Positions 1-8,963 of a DNA stretch of 64,000 nucleotides are shown here, one piece after another. The translations under genes were made by a program, and so were the position numbers. The number at the start of each line of letters is the position of its first letter. The stretch's first letter is position 1. Source of the DNA: Bacteroidales bacterium (GTDB lineage Bacteria > Bacteroidota > Bacteroidia > Bacteroidales > PXBB01). The stretch spans positions 60,241 through 124,240 of the forward strand of contig JAQVVM010000004.1 of the NCBI GenBank assembly GCA_028698995.1, written 5' to 3'. A model generated the notes under the pieces. It was not told the origin of the DNA and searched no databases. It saw nothing but the letters and a program-made list of their open reading frames with translations.

Positions 1-450
1 TTCATGTCGAGGTTGCACTTCAGGTTTTTTTTCAAACTCGATGTTTAATATTTTCTTTTCTTCCTTAACCGTTGTGATTATAGGAGTTTCAGAAACTTTA
101 TCTTCGGTTTTTTCGACTATCGGCTCTTTTTTCTCAACAACTTTCACAGGTTCCATCTTTTCAGTTGGTTGCTCAATCGTTTTTTCAATTATCTTCTCCT
201 GTTCCTCTTTAACAACAACGATCTCTTTAATAACTTCAACTTCTTTGACAGGTTCCTGAATGTTTATTCTTTTATTTATCTTATCTAAAGCCCTAAATGC
301 TTCGTAAAGTTTTCTGATATTATCTTGTGTTATGTCCAATTCTATCTGAGGAATAATATCTTGGTAATCATTTATAACCGTATTCTGCTCAATAATAGTT
401 TCAAGGAGCAATTGAATTTCTTTTTTTAAAATGTCCTTATTCATAAACAT
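1..450 (-). CDS. Lys/Glu/Val-rich low-complexity protein, truncated by the window edge
   Basis: An open frame on the minus strand begins at ATG 450 (a second in-frame ATG is at 444) and stays open to base 1, giving the first 150 residues. The first 60 or so residues look like a normal helical segment (MNKDILKKEIQLLLETI). The rest is a highly charged stretch of Val/Glu/Lys/Pro runs such as VKEVEVIKEIVVVKEEQ and EKTIEQP, typical of a disordered linker or spacer. It is divergent from tdk. I do not recognise the family. The C-terminal part that would reveal a function lies outside the window. The low complexity and the continuous frame without stops make it real rather than a shadow. Confidence 0.7.
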   Translation of the reverse strand, partial: MFMNKDILKKEIQLLLETIIEQNTVINDYQDIIPQIELDITQDNIRKLYEAFRALDKINKRINIQEPVKEVEVIKEIVVVKEEQEKIIEKTIEQPTEKMEPVKVVEKKEPIVEKTEDKVSETPIITTVKEEKKILNIEFEKKPEVQPRHE

Positions 451-554
451 ATTTTCTATTTAAATTAAAAATTTGCCTTTTATTATTAAGAAAAAAGATA
501 TAGGTTTGTATGCCAAATAAAACGTAAAAATAAAAAGAAAAATACATATATCAT

Positions 555-1148
555 ATGTTTTTAGAAAATTCTTTAAACAAGCAACAGCGTAGGGGCTGGA
601 TTGAAGTCATTTGTGGGTCTATGTTTTCGGGGAAAACCGAGGAATTGATTCGCCGGCTTAAGCGGGCAAAATTTGCGAAGCAGAAGGTTGAAATTTTCAA
701 ACCCGGCATTGACACCCGTTATGATGAGGAAAATGTGGTATCGCATGATGCCAACACAATCATATCCACACCTGTGCCAACATCTACCAATATCCTGTTA
801 TTGACAAATGATGTGGATGTTGTTGGAATCGATGAGGCACAGTTTTTTGATGAAGAGATCGTAAATGTCTGTAATCTGTTAGCTGAAAGAGGAATTCGTG
901 TCATCGTTGCCGGATTGGATATGGATTTTCTTGGAAAACCATTTGGTCCGATGCCTGCACTTTTAGCCACTGCTGAATATATTACAAAAGTACATGCCAT
1001 TTGCATGGGTTGTGGCGAATTGGCACACTATTCACACAGGTTGGTATCGGGAAAAAAACTTGTGATGCTGGGTGAAAAAGAAACCTATGAACCGCTTTGC
1101 AGGACATGTTTTAACAAAGCCCTTATTAAAAGCACACAGAATGTTTAA
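555..1148 (+). CDS. tdk: Thymidine kinase (type II)
   Basis: Phosphorylates thymidine to dTMP with ATP in the cytosolic pyrimidine salvage pathway. The 197-residue length fits the short type II family. The P-loop [14 protein letters not shown] lies near residue 21, the Walker B-like DEAQFF near residue 95, and the lasso region [15 protein letters not shown] around residue 122. The zinc ribbon cysteine pairs are visible as CMGCG and CRTCF in the C-terminal third. The ATG at 555 gives a normal N-terminus ([15 protein letters not shown]). Transcribed alone, divergent from the truncated gene on its left and convergent with the methyltransferase on its right. Confidence 0.96.
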   Translation: MFLENSLNKQQRRGWIEVICGSMFSGKTEELIRRLKRAKFAKQKVEIFKPGIDTRYDEENVVSHDANTIISTPVPTSTNILLLTNDVDVVGIDEAQFFDEEIVNVCNLLAERGIRVIVAGLDMDFLGKPFGPMPALLATAEYITKVHAICMGCGELAHYSHRLVSGKKLVMLGEKETYEPLCRTCFNKALIKSTQNV

Positions 1149-1178
1149 CAAAGCAGTTTCCTAAACTGAATTTCCCTT

Positions 1179-1853
1179 TTACAACTTTATAAAGGTCAGG
1201 AAAAGAAGCCTGCCGAGAAGGAGTTTCTTTTGATTGTGAAATGAGGTTTTATTAAAAACCAGCAGGGGGAAAAGAATTACGTACAACCATTGTGAAGAGC
1301 TTTGTTTTCGGTCGATTTCGACGCGTGCTTTGTCAAATCCATTTTTAACAGCTATGTAGTTATATTGGTCAAGGGAAATGGAGGCCACATGCTGCAAGCC
1401 ATCATATTTGTTCAGGTCTAACTTCCCGAAACTGTGAAAAAAACCACCCATCAGAAATTTCATTCTTGATTTCATGGATAAAATATTGGGTGTAGAAATA
1501 TAAAACTTCCCTCCTTTTTTAAGAATTCGGTTCACCTCTGCAAAAAATTTCTCATGATCCAATACATGCTCACTCACTTCAATAGCAATAACCATATCAA
1601 AATAATTGTCTGAAAAAGGCAAATTCGTAGTAATATCCGCTTTAACACAGGGGACTTTATCAAATTCATAGGCTTCAGGGAACAAGTCGCATGCACTCAT
1701 ATCATACCCTAAATTGAAAAGTTTTTGGGTAAAAGCCCCATGTCCTGCACCCAAATCAAGTATCTTATAACTTTGGGGATGTGATTCTTTAATAAAAAAT
1801 TCTAAAAACTTTTCATGTGTACCGGGCATGGCAATAGGTTTAATATTTTGCAT
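1179..1853 (-). CDS. Class I SAM-dependent methyltransferase
   Basis: A 224-residue protein with the methyltransf_11/25 type fold: motif I ILDLGAGHGAFT near residue 33, an acidic post-I residue in SACDLFPE, motif II in FDMVIAIEVSEHV near residue 84, and the LKKGGKFYIS segment after it. This is the architecture of small-molecule or lipid/sugar methyltransferases. The substrate cannot be read from the sequence. The C-terminal third is hydrophobic (WLYVILFPLLVF), as in membrane-associated members acting on quinones or polyprenyl-linked sugars. Divergent from xdhB, convergent with tdk. Confidence 0.85.
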   Translation of the reverse strand: MQNIKPIAMPGTHEKFLEFFIKESHPQSYKILDLGAGHGAFTQKLFNLGYDMSACDLFPEAYEFDKVPCVKADITTNLPFSDNYFDMVIAIEVSEHVLDHEKFFAEVNRILKKGGKFYISTPNILSMKSRMKFLMGGFFHSFGKLDLNKYDGLQHVASISLDQYNYIAVKNGFDKARVEIDRKQSSSQWLYVILFPLLVFNKTSFHNQKKLLLGRLLFLTFIKL

Positions 1854-1955
1854 ACAATTTTCAGGGTTTTTATTGAAGCTAAATTATCATTATTTTTTTG
1901 TTTAGCTGCAAACAAATTATAATTATTAAATTTGTTTTTTTAAATCTCTGCCTTT

Positions 1956-4262
1956 ATGAAAAATAGCTCTGAAATAATATCTCACGAAAGTGCTTTCAAT
2001 CACGTGAGTGGACGTTCTGTATATATTGACGACATGCAAAATGTAGGCAATCTTTTATACGGGAGGATTGTTTTCAGCCCACATGCTCATGCTTCCATTG
2101 TATCTGTTGATACTTCAAAAGCTAAAAAGCTAAAAGGGGTAAAAGCAGTTCTAACTTATAAAGACATACCTGGTTCAAATAACTTTGGGCCTGTGGTGCA
2201 TGATGAGGTTTGTTTGGCAATAGACAAAGTAGAATTTATAGGTCAGGCAGTATGCATCATTGCAGCTGAAAGCGAAGAAATCTGCAGAGCTGCCGAAAAG
2301 CTTATAGCTGTTGAGTATGATGTTTTGGAACCAATTCTTGACCTTGAAACCGCCATTAAGAAAAATAACCTTCTGGCTCCACAAAGAAAAATTGAGATAG
2401 GTGATATTAAATCAGCATTTAAAAAAGCAGAAAATATTATTGAAGGGACCCTTCAAATCGGAGGGCAGGAGCATTGGTATCTTGAAACCCATTCGTGTCT
2501 TTGCATTCCTGACGAGGGTCATTATAAAGTATTCAGCTCAACGCAAAACCCTTCTGAAACTCAATTATTAGTTGCTGAAGTACTGGGTTTACAAAGTCAC
2601 AATGTTGAAGTGGAAGTGAAAAGAATGGGCGGGGGTTTTGGAGGAAAAGAAACACAAGGAAACCACTATGCCTGCTGGGCAGCATTGCTTAGCAACAAAA
2701 CACAACAGCCTGTAAAAATAGTTCTGTCGAGAGATGACGACCAAAAAACAACAGGGAAAAGACATCCGTTTTTAGCACATTACAAAGCTGCTTATGACAA
2801 AATCGGTATCCTAAAAGCTGTTGATGTGGAACTAAACTGCAATGCCGGCAGCTCCACTGATTTAAGTATGGCTATTTTGGAAAGGGCCATGCTGCATGCT
2901 GAAAATGCGTATTTCGTCCCAAATATGCGGATAATTGGCAGGGCTTATAAAACGAATTTGCCTTCAAATACTGCTTACAGAGGCTTTGGTGGCCCACAGG
3001 GAATGGCTGTCATAGAAACCATTATTGACAGAATTGCACGAAAACTTGGTAAAGATGCCACCGAAATTCGTTTTCGTAACTTTTACGGTGAAAAAGACAG
3101 GAACATAACTCCTTACGGACAATTGATAGAGCGTAACAGATTAAAAGCCGTTTACGAAAAGATTATTCGCAGCAGCAATTATTATAACAGAAGAATTGAA
3201 GTTGACCGTTTTAATACAGAGAACAAATATTTAAAACGGGGACTGGCTCTGACACCTGTAAAATTTGGAATTTCTTTTACCACCTCTTTTCTTAACCAGG
3301 CAGGAGCATTGGTTCACATTTACAAAGATGGTTCTGTAATGGTAAACCATGGTGGAACTGAAATGGGTCAGGGACTACACACTAAAATCTCACAGATTTC
3401 AGCCGCTGAACTGGGTGTCAGTCTTGATAAAATAATCGTAAGCCCTACCAACACATCTAAAGTCCCCAATACATCTCCAACAGCTGCTTCTTCGGGAACA
3501 GATATAAACGGAATGGCCGTCAAAAATGCCATAGAAAAACTCAAAAACAGACTTTCACAAGTTGCTGCCGAAAAACTCAACTCAGAAAATACCGATAAAA
3601 AAACAAAAACAGAGGATGTCATTTTTGAAAACAACATGGTTTTTGACAAAAAGAACCCACAAAAAAAATTATCATTTGACGCTCTTATTTCACTGGCATA
3701 CATCAAGCAAACAAGCCTGAGTGCCACAGGTTATTACAAAACCCCTGATGTGAATTTTAACAGAGAAACCGGAACAGGAAAGCCATTCCATTACTTCAGT
3801 TATGCCATGTCGGTTTCCGAAGTTGAAGTGGATATGCTTACCGGATCACACAAAATCCTCCGTTCAGATATTGTATTTGACATAGGGGATTCTTTGAACA
3901 AACTTATTGACCTTGGTCAGATTGAGGGTGGTTTTATCCAGGGTGTAGGCTGGTGCACAACAGAAGAAATGAAGTATGATAAGAAGGGGAATCTCTTAAA
4001 TCATTCCCCCGATACTTACAAAATACCCTTAGCATCAGACATTCCCAATGATTTCAGAGTTACTATTATGGATGGTATTCCCAACCCCAATACCATACGA
4101 AAGAGTAAAGCTATAGGTGAACCACCTTTTATGCTGTGTTTTTCAGTCTGGTTAGCAATTAAAGATGCTATTTCAGCTTTTGCCAATCATACCAAAGATC
4201 CTGATTTTAGAATTCCGGCAACCAATGAACACATATTGCTGGCTGTTGAAAAAATGAAATAA
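1956..4262 (+). CDS. xdhB: Xanthine dehydrogenase-type molybdopterin-binding subunit
   Basis: Large subunit of a molybdenum hydroxylase of the xanthine oxidase family, which hydroxylates purines or related heterocycles with water as oxygen donor. The 768-residue length fits the separate Mo-subunit form. Visible cofactor motifs are GGGFGGKE near residue 225, AYRGFGGPQGM near 340 (the Arg of the xanthine oxidase substrate site), GGTEMGQGLHTK near 467, and the C-terminal GEPPF that carries the catalytic glutamate. No partner gene for the FAD/2Fe-2S subunit is adjacent on either side, which is unusual since these subunits are normally encoded together. Assignment to the family is secure; xanthine as substrate is an inference. 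Confidence 0.92.
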   Translation: MKNSSEIISHESAFNHVSGRSVYIDDMQNVGNLLYGRIVFSPHAHASIVSVDTSKAKKLKGVKAVLTYKDIPGSNNFGPVVHDEVCLAIDKVEFIGQAVCIIAAESEEICRAAEKLIAVEYDVLEPILDLETAIKKNNLLAPQRKIEIGDIKSAFKKAENIIEGTLQIGGQEHWYLETHSCLCIPDEGHYKVFSSTQNPSETQLLVAEVLGLQSHNVEVEVKRMGGGFGGKETQGNHYACWAALLSNKTQQPVKIVLSRDDDQKTTGKRHPFLAHYKAAYDKIGILKAVDVELNCNAGSSTDLSMAILERAMLHAENAYFVPNMRIIGRAYKTNLPSNTAYRGFGGPQGMAVIETIIDRIARKLGKDATEIRFRNFYGEKDRNITPYGQLIERNRLKAVYEKIIRSSNYYNRRIEVDRFNTENKYLKRGLALTPVKFGISFTTSFLNQAGALVHIYKDGSVMVNHGGTEMGQGLHTKISQISAAELGVSLDKIIVSPTNTSKVPNTSPTAASSGTDINGMAVKNAIEKLKNRLSQVAAEKLNSENTDKKTKTEDVIFENNMVFDKKNPQKKLSFDALISLAYIKQTSLSATGYYKTPDVNFNRETGTGKPFHYFSYAMSVSEVEVDMLTGSHKILRSDIVFDIGDSLNKLIDLGQIEGGFIQGVGWCTTEEMKYDKKGNLLNHSPDTYKIPLASDIPNDFRVTIMDGIPNPNTIRKSKAIGEPPFMLCFSVWLAIKDAISAFANHTKDPDFRIPATNEHILLAVEKMK

Positions 4263-4464
4263 ACCATCCCTTTAATTGTTATTTGAAATTCAAAAAGGTA
4301 GAGGCTTTTGATTTTTTTCAAAAACCTGACTGCATGAATAGTGCAAATAAGATTGAATGGAGATTATAACAGCATATACTTCCTGAAAGAATTAAATTCT
4401 CAGTAGTAAAGAGAGGGATTTTTTATTTATTTTTAAACAGTGTGAGGAATAATTAAGTTTATTA

Positions 4465-4472
4465 TAATTTTG
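4465..4472 (+). promoter_or_regulatory. Bacteroidota -7 promoter box for the T9SS/FISUMP pair
   Basis: TAATTTTG matches the TAnnTTTG box of the Bacteroidota housekeeping sigma factor. It is followed by GCA and a 36-nt leader to the ATG at 4509. No clear -33 TTTG was found at the usual distance. Confidence 0.55.
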
Positions 4473-4508
4473 CAAGCCTTACTTAAATAAAAACCTGAAT
4501 TTATTAAA

Positions 4509-4994
4509 ATGAAAAAAATACTTCTTTTTTCCCAGACAGCAGTATTTCTAAGTATTTGTTTTACATGTCTTTACGCTCAAAATAGTGTATTGCCTTCAGG
4601 GGGGGAAATAACAGGAAGTAATGGTTCTTTAAGTTACTCTTGCGGTCAGCTTATCACAACAACTGTCAACTGCAGCACAACCTATATAACACATGGGGTA
4701 CAACAACCCTACGAAATTTCTGTCATAACCCATGAGGATATGTATGGTCAAGAAATCAATCTTAGTATTTGTCCAAATCCAGTATCTAACATACTTATCC
4801 TGAGCACTGGAACATTGGAATATAATTTAATCAGAGCCACTTTATACGATTTTAATGGACGTCTTCTTGAAGTAAGAGAGATTTACCAAAACGAATCACT
4901 TTTTGATATGCAAGAGTTGACATCAGCCATATACTTTCTAAAAGTCTCCAAAAACGGAAACGAAATTAAAACATTTAAAATCATTAAAAATTAG
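4509..4994 (+). CDS. Small T9SS type A sorting-domain protein
   Basis: A 161-residue exported protein. Residues 1-24 form a signal peptide ending in YAQN. A short module follows, with the pattern GGEITGSNGSLSYSCGQL and GVQQPYEIS, a combination often found in small Bacteroidota T9SS proteins. The last 75 or so residues are a type A sorting domain (SICPNPVSNILIL, LYDFNGRLL, AIYFLKVSKNG, ending in FKIIKN), which directs export through the T9SS and attachment to the cell surface. With so little between signal and tail, it has almost no cargo of its own. It lies 11 bp upstream of the FISUMP gene and is probably co-transcribed with it. Confidence 0.85.
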   Translation: MKKILLFSQTAVFLSICFTCLYAQNSVLPSGGEITGSNGSLSYSCGQLITTTVNCSTTYITHGVQQPYEISVITHEDMYGQEINLSICPNPVSNILILSTGTLEYNLIRATLYDFNGRLLEVREIYQNESLFDMQELTSAIYFLKVSKNGNEIKTFKIIKN

Positions 4995-5005
4995 AAAAGC
5001 TTTTT

Positions 5006-6808
5006 ATGAAAAGAGAGTTATTTAACAAGCAGGCAAAGCTTTTGAGGGTATTATTTTTTCTATTATTTTGTACATCAATCAATGCACAAGCACCAGAAAA
5101 AATGACTTATCAGGCTATAGTAAGGGACCAAAATGGGGCACTAATGGTTAATACGACTATTGGAGTACAGGTTATGATTACAAAGGATGGATTTCTTCCT
5201 GTAACTGTTTACACGGAAACCCACACAGCAACAAGCAATGCCAACGGGTTGATAACACTTGAAGTTGGAAACGGAACAGTTGTTAACGGCGACTTTTCAA
5301 CAATCGATTGGGGAAATGGTTCCTATAATTTGGTTACCAACTTCGATCTTTCAGGGGGCATCAATTATTCATTGTTGGGAACCTCTAAATTGCTGAGTGT
5401 TCCTTATGCCTTATATGCCAAAAATGCAGGGAACTCGATGATTCAGGGAAACACTTCCGGAGATTTACTTTATTGGAATAATAACCAATGGAATATTTTG
5501 CCCGCTGGTACTAACGGACAAGTACTTATTTTTAATAACGGAGCGCCCGAATGGGGCTCAATCTTACCTCCTGCTGGTATTCCTAGTGTCTCTACAAGTG
5601 CTCCTTATAATGTTTTGTTTGCCAGCGCTTCATGTGGTGCTTATGTCACTTCCGACGGAGGCAGCCCCGTCATTGAGAGGGGCATCTGCATGAACACAAG
5701 TGGCAGTCCTACAGTTGCTGATGTTATGGTAAGTTCAGGCAGTGGACCGGGAAGTTACAGTGGTAATTTTAGCAATCTTGCACTTAACACAACCTATTAC
5801 CTGCGTGCCTATGCCACGAACAATGTTGGTACGGCTTATGGCAATGAGGTGAGTTTTACCACTCTTAACACCCCAACACTAACAACCGACTCAACAATTA
5901 ATTTGCATTATTTTTCTACAACCATTGCTAGTACTCTTGTTTCTGACGGAGGTCTCAACCTGTCGACCAAAGGTATTTGCTGGAGCAAGAATCCCAACCC
6001 CACCCTATCCGACTCAGTTGTTACAAGCAATTTGGGTACAGGACCTTACAACTGCCAGATTACCGGGCTGAGACCTATGACCACTTACTATGTACGTGCC
6101 TTTGCAACTAATCCTGCTGGTACAGCATACGGTAATCAACTCAGCTTTACAACACTCAACAACACTAATTCTTTTGTTGATGACAGGGATAATCAAGGTT
6201 ATAATACAGTAATATTGGGCAATCAAGAATGGATGTCTGAAAACCTGAGGTATTTGCCCGAGGTTGTTGGACCTGCTAGCGGTTCCGACACATTGCCTTA
6301 CTATTATGTTTATAACTATAATGGTATAAGCCCCTTAGCTGCACGTATGACGTCTGAATACCAAACCTATGGCGTTCTTTACAACTGGGAAGCTGCTCTT
6401 ACGGCTTGTCCCTCCAGTTGGCACCTGCCTTCAGAAAATGAATTCTACATACTACAGAACTATCTGATTGCCAATGGATATAATTATGATGGTACGTTTT
6501 CTGGTAATAAAATTGCCAAAGCCATGGCCGACAGTACTTTTTGGGCTGTTTCAAACGTTACTGGCGATATTGGTAAAAACCTATCTCAAAACAACAGCAG
6601 CGGTTTCAGCGCCCGACCTGCTGGATACAGAAACAACAGTAGTGGAAACTTTTTGCAACTTCAATCAGAAATTAGATTTCAAACAAGCACCCCCGACTAC
6701 GGTGGAAACGGGCCAAGAACTTTTCTTCTTCGCTACGACGATGAGAACCTTACCTATTATACTACACCCTATAATTCGGGCATTTCGGTGCGTTGTGTGA
6801 AAAACTAA
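5006..6808 (+). CDS. Exported fibronectin-like repeat protein with FISUMP domain
   Basis: A 600-residue exported protein with a signal peptide (residues 1-27, ending TSINAQA). The N-terminal part (PEKMTYQAIVRDQNGAL) is the module usually found at the start of Bacteroidota surface or tail-fibre-like proteins. Two Fn3-like repeats follow at about residues 190-285 and 290-380, each ending in a YYLRAYATN / YYVRAFATN plus GTAYGN pattern. The C-terminal 200 residues are a FISUMP domain (Fibrobacter succinogenes major paralogous domain): GNQEWMSENLRYL, YGVLYNWEAAL, SWHLPSENEF, and ISVRCVKN at the end. There is no sorting tail, so anchoring may depend on the small neighbour or on the FISUMP domain itself. 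Function unknown; surface location inferred. Confidence 0.85.
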   Translation: MKRELFNKQAKLLRVLFFLLFCTSINAQAPEKMTYQAIVRDQNGALMVNTTIGVQVMITKDGFLPVTVYTETHTATSNANGLITLEVGNGTVVNGDFSTIDWGNGSYNLVTNFDLSGGINYSLLGTSKLLSVPYALYAKNAGNSMIQGNTSGDLLYWNNNQWNILPAGTNGQVLIFNNGAPEWGSILPPAGIPSVSTSAPYNVLFASASCGAYVTSDGGSPVIERGICMNTSGSPTVADVMVSSGSGPGSYSGNFSNLALNTTYYLRAYATNNVGTAYGNEVSFTTLNTPTLTTDSTINLHYFSTTIASTLVSDGGLNLSTKGICWSKNPNPTLSDSVVTSNLGTGPYNCQITGLRPMTTYYVRAFATNPAGTAYGNQLSFTTLNNTNSFVDDRDNQGYNTVILGNQEWMSENLRYLPEVVGPASGSDTLPYYYVYNYNGISPLAARMTSEYQTYGVLYNWEAALTACPSSWHLPSENEFYILQNYLIANGYNYDGTFSGNKIAKAMADSTFWAVSNVTGDIGKNLSQNNSSGFSARPAGYRNNSSGNFLQLQSEIRFQTSTPDYGGNGPRTFLLRYDDENLTYYTTPYNSGISVRCVKN

Positions 6809-7036
6809 ATTAATCTCAAAATTGAGCGTATTTTCAGCGTATTATTAAAACTTCATCTCAAATATACTTCACGTAAATTTGATAAAGAAGAGAATGTAAG
6901 AACTTTAATAACATCCTGTTCAAAAATGATTTTATAATCACAGCTGAAAATGATAAATCTTCTTTATAAAATACATCCAATAAATTAAAATCATACCTTG
7001 TATTTAAATTTATGTACCGTTTTGAATAATCATTAT

Positions 7037-7044
7037 TAACTTTG
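7037..7044 (+). promoter_or_regulatory. Bacteroidota -7 promoter box upstream of the YgeY-type hydrolase
   Basis: TAACTTTG matches TAnnTTTG and lies 51 bp before the ATG at 7096. The rest of the 287-bp gap after the FISUMP gene is AT-rich and holds nothing else recognisable. Confidence 0.45.
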
Positions 7045-7095
7045 TATTCTATTATGACAATATCAATTTTACAATAAGAGATAAAATAAAAAATT

Positions 7096-8280
7096 ATGAA
7101 CACATTTGAGAAAATTAAAGAACTATCGGAAAAATACACCGATTACACTGCACAGAACCTATCAAAATTAGTTAAGATTAAATCTTTAAGCCTACAGGAA
7201 AAAGATGTGCAATATGAGCTTAAACGACAAATGGAGGAAGCCGGTTTCGACGAGGTTTTTATTGACGGTTTAGGAAATTGCATTGGCAGGATTGGTAACG
7301 GTAAAAAAATAATTGCTTTTGATGGTCACATGGATACCGTTGATGTTGGTAATTTAAATAATTGGGAATTTGATCCTTTCTGTGGAACCATAGAAAATGG
7401 ATACGTCAAAGGCAGAGGCACTGTTGACCAAAAAGGAGGACCTGCTGCTTTTGTTACTGCGGGTAGAATGCTGAAAGAAATTGGCTTAAATAAAGATCTG
7501 ACAATTTACTTTGTAGGCTCTGTTATTGAAGAAGATTGTGATGGTTTATGCTGGAAATACATCATTGAAGAAGATAAAATTATTCCAGAATGTGTTATAA
7601 GTACAGAACCCACAAACCTTAATATTTACAGGGGGCACAGAGGCCGTATGGAAATGCACATGATTTTTAATGGTATTTCTGCTCATGGTTCTGCTCCCGA
7701 AAGAGGGGTTAATGCTGTTTATAAAGCATCAAAAGCATGTCTCGAAGTTGAAAAACTCAACGAACATCTCAAATATGATGAATTTTTAGGTAAAGGCAGT
7801 GTTACTGTTTCAGAATTTATATCAGGTAGTCCTTCATTATGTGCTGTTGCTGATTATGCACGTGTACACCTCGACAGACGCATGACATGGGGCGAAACCA
7901 AAGAAAGTTCGGTTGCTGAAATAAACAATATCATTAAAAAAGAGGGTGGCAAAGTTGAAGTACTTCAGTATAAGGAAAAAGCTTTTACGGGTCTCGAATA
8001 CGGCATGGAAAAATATTATCCCACATGGAAAATTGCCGAAGACCATCCTGTTGTTGTTAATGCTGTAAAAGCATATACTCAATTGTACGATAAAAAACCT
8101 ATAGTTGACAAATGGACATTTTCAACTAATGGGGTTACCATCAATGGTATTTATGGCATTCCTGTCATTGGATTTGGCCCCGGAAATGAAGTTTTAGCAC
8201 ATGCTCCAAACGAAAAAGTTCCTATCGAACACTTAGTGATTGCATCAGCATTTTACGCCAATTTTGCTATGCTTTATTAG
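7096..8280 (+). CDS. ygeY: YgeY-family M20 metallohydrolase (selenium-metabolism-linked group)
   Basis: A dinuclear zinc amidohydrolase/peptidase of the M20 family, 394 residues, cytosolic. Metal and catalytic motifs are in order: AFDGHMDTVDVG near residue 74, GRGTVDQKGGPAA near 113, VIEEDCDG near 157, STEPTNLNIYRGHRG near 180, and HAPNEKVP near the C-terminus. The RGHRG and GRGTVDQKGG signatures set it apart from generic ArgE/DapE proteins and match the YgeY group. In other bacteria that group sits with selenium-dependent molybdenum hydroxylases and purine/ureide catabolism. Here a molybdenum hydroxylase subunit lies 2.8 kb upstream, which fits, though other genes lie between. Substrate unknown. 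Confidence 0.85.
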   Translation: MNTFEKIKELSEKYTDYTAQNLSKLVKIKSLSLQEKDVQYELKRQMEEAGFDEVFIDGLGNCIGRIGNGKKIIAFDGHMDTVDVGNLNNWEFDPFCGTIENGYVKGRGTVDQKGGPAAFVTAGRMLKEIGLNKDLTIYFVGSVIEEDCDGLCWKYIIEEDKIIPECVISTEPTNLNIYRGHRGRMEMHMIFNGISAHGSAPERGVNAVYKASKACLEVEKLNEHLKYDEFLGKGSVTVSEFISGSPSLCAVADYARVHLDRRMTWGETKESSVAEINNIIKKEGGKVEVLQYKEKAFTGLEYGMEKYYPTWKIAEDHPVVVNAVKAYTQLYDKKPIVDKWTFSTNGVTINGIYGIPVIGFGPGNEVLAHAPNEKVPIEHLVIASAFYANFAMLY

Positions 8281-8331
8281 AAGTTGTTTTAAAATCTTAC
8301 AGCTTATTTGAAATTAAAGGAAAATTCTTTT

Positions 8332-8339
8332 TACATTTG
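8332..8339 (+). promoter_or_regulatory. Promoter of ssb
   Basis: TACATTTG (-7 box) lies 32 bp before the ssb ATG at 8372. A TTTG at 8307-8310 could be the -33 element, 21 bp upstream. Confidence 0.55.
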
Positions 8340-8371
8340 TTTTATAAATTAATGCATTAAAATATTTAACT

Positions 8372-8791
8372 ATGGCAGGAATAAACAAAGTTATTTTAAT
8401 AGGTAATTTAGGGCGTGACCCGGAAATCAGACAACTTGAATCAGGCGTAAAGGTAGCCAGTTTTTCGTTGGCTACGACTGAATCATATAAAAGTAAGGAC
8501 GGCAACAAAGTTGACCAAACAGAATGGCACAATATTGTTTTATGGCGTGGGCTTGCAGAAGTGGCAGAGAAATATCTGAAAAAAGGTCATACAATTTTTC
8601 TTGAAGGAAAAATCCGCACCCGTTCGTGGGATGATAAAGACGGTAATAAAAGATATACAACAGAAATTGTAGGTGATAATATGACTATGTTGACTACAAA
8701 ACGCGATGCAGAAAACACTTATCAGACCCCTCCACCATCTACAGATGAACCTCTAGGACACACTCAGGAGGCTGATGATTTGCCATTTTAA
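8372..8791 (+). CDS. ssb: Single-stranded DNA-binding protein
   Basis: A 139-residue SSB with an OB fold over the first 105 or so residues: MAGINKVILIGNLGRDPEIR at the start, then VASFSLATTE, TEWHNIVLW and YLKKGHTIFLEGKIRTRSW. A short flexible linker leads to the acidic tip DDLPF, which recruits replication and repair partners. It acts in replication, repair and recombination as a tetramer. Length and ends are typical, so the start at 8372 is well supported. Monocistronic between the hydrolase and tRNA-Phe. Confidence 0.97.
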   Translation: MAGINKVILIGNLGRDPEIRQLESGVKVASFSLATTESYKSKDGNKVDQTEWHNIVLWRGLAEVAEKYLKKGHTIFLEGKIRTRSWDDKDGNKRYTTEIVGDNMTMLTTKRDAENTYQTPPPSTDEPLGHTQEADDLPF

Positions 8792-8830
8792 TAAAAAATA
8801 AAAAAATATTTTTTGTTTTAAAAAATATTA

Positions 8831-8838
8831 TATCTTTG
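8831..8838 (+). promoter_or_regulatory. Promoter of tRNA-Phe
   Basis: TATCTTTG matches the -7 consensus 16 bp before the first tRNA base. A TTTG at 8812-8815 may be the upstream element. The same arrangement (box, then GCA) is seen before tRNA-Cys. Confidence 0.65.
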
Positions 8839-8854
8839 CACCTCTAAAATTGAT

Positions 8855-8927
<73 letters not shown>

Positions 8928-8931
8928 CTTC

Positions 8932-8957
8932 AAAAGCCTGATTTTCAGGCTTTTTTA
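8932..8957 (+). terminator. Intrinsic terminator of tRNA-Phe
   Basis: Nine-bp stem AAAAGCCTG / CAGGCTTTT with a 5-nt loop, running into a T-rich tract. The GIY-YIG start codon lies at 8964, only a few bases after it, so that gene is either expressed by read-through or from a promoter overlapping this hairpin. Confidence 0.8.
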
Positions 8958-8963
8958 TTTTAT

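Noticed and set aside
1154..1168. CAGTTT/AAACTG hairpin between tdk and the methyltransferase
   Set aside because: Six-bp stem with only a weak T-rich stretch after it; not convincing as a terminator.
6858..7139. 93-residue minus-strand frame before the YgeY-type gene
   Set aside because: Very AT-rich composition (Ile/Phe/Tyr), overlaps the start and the promoter of the real gene, no motif.
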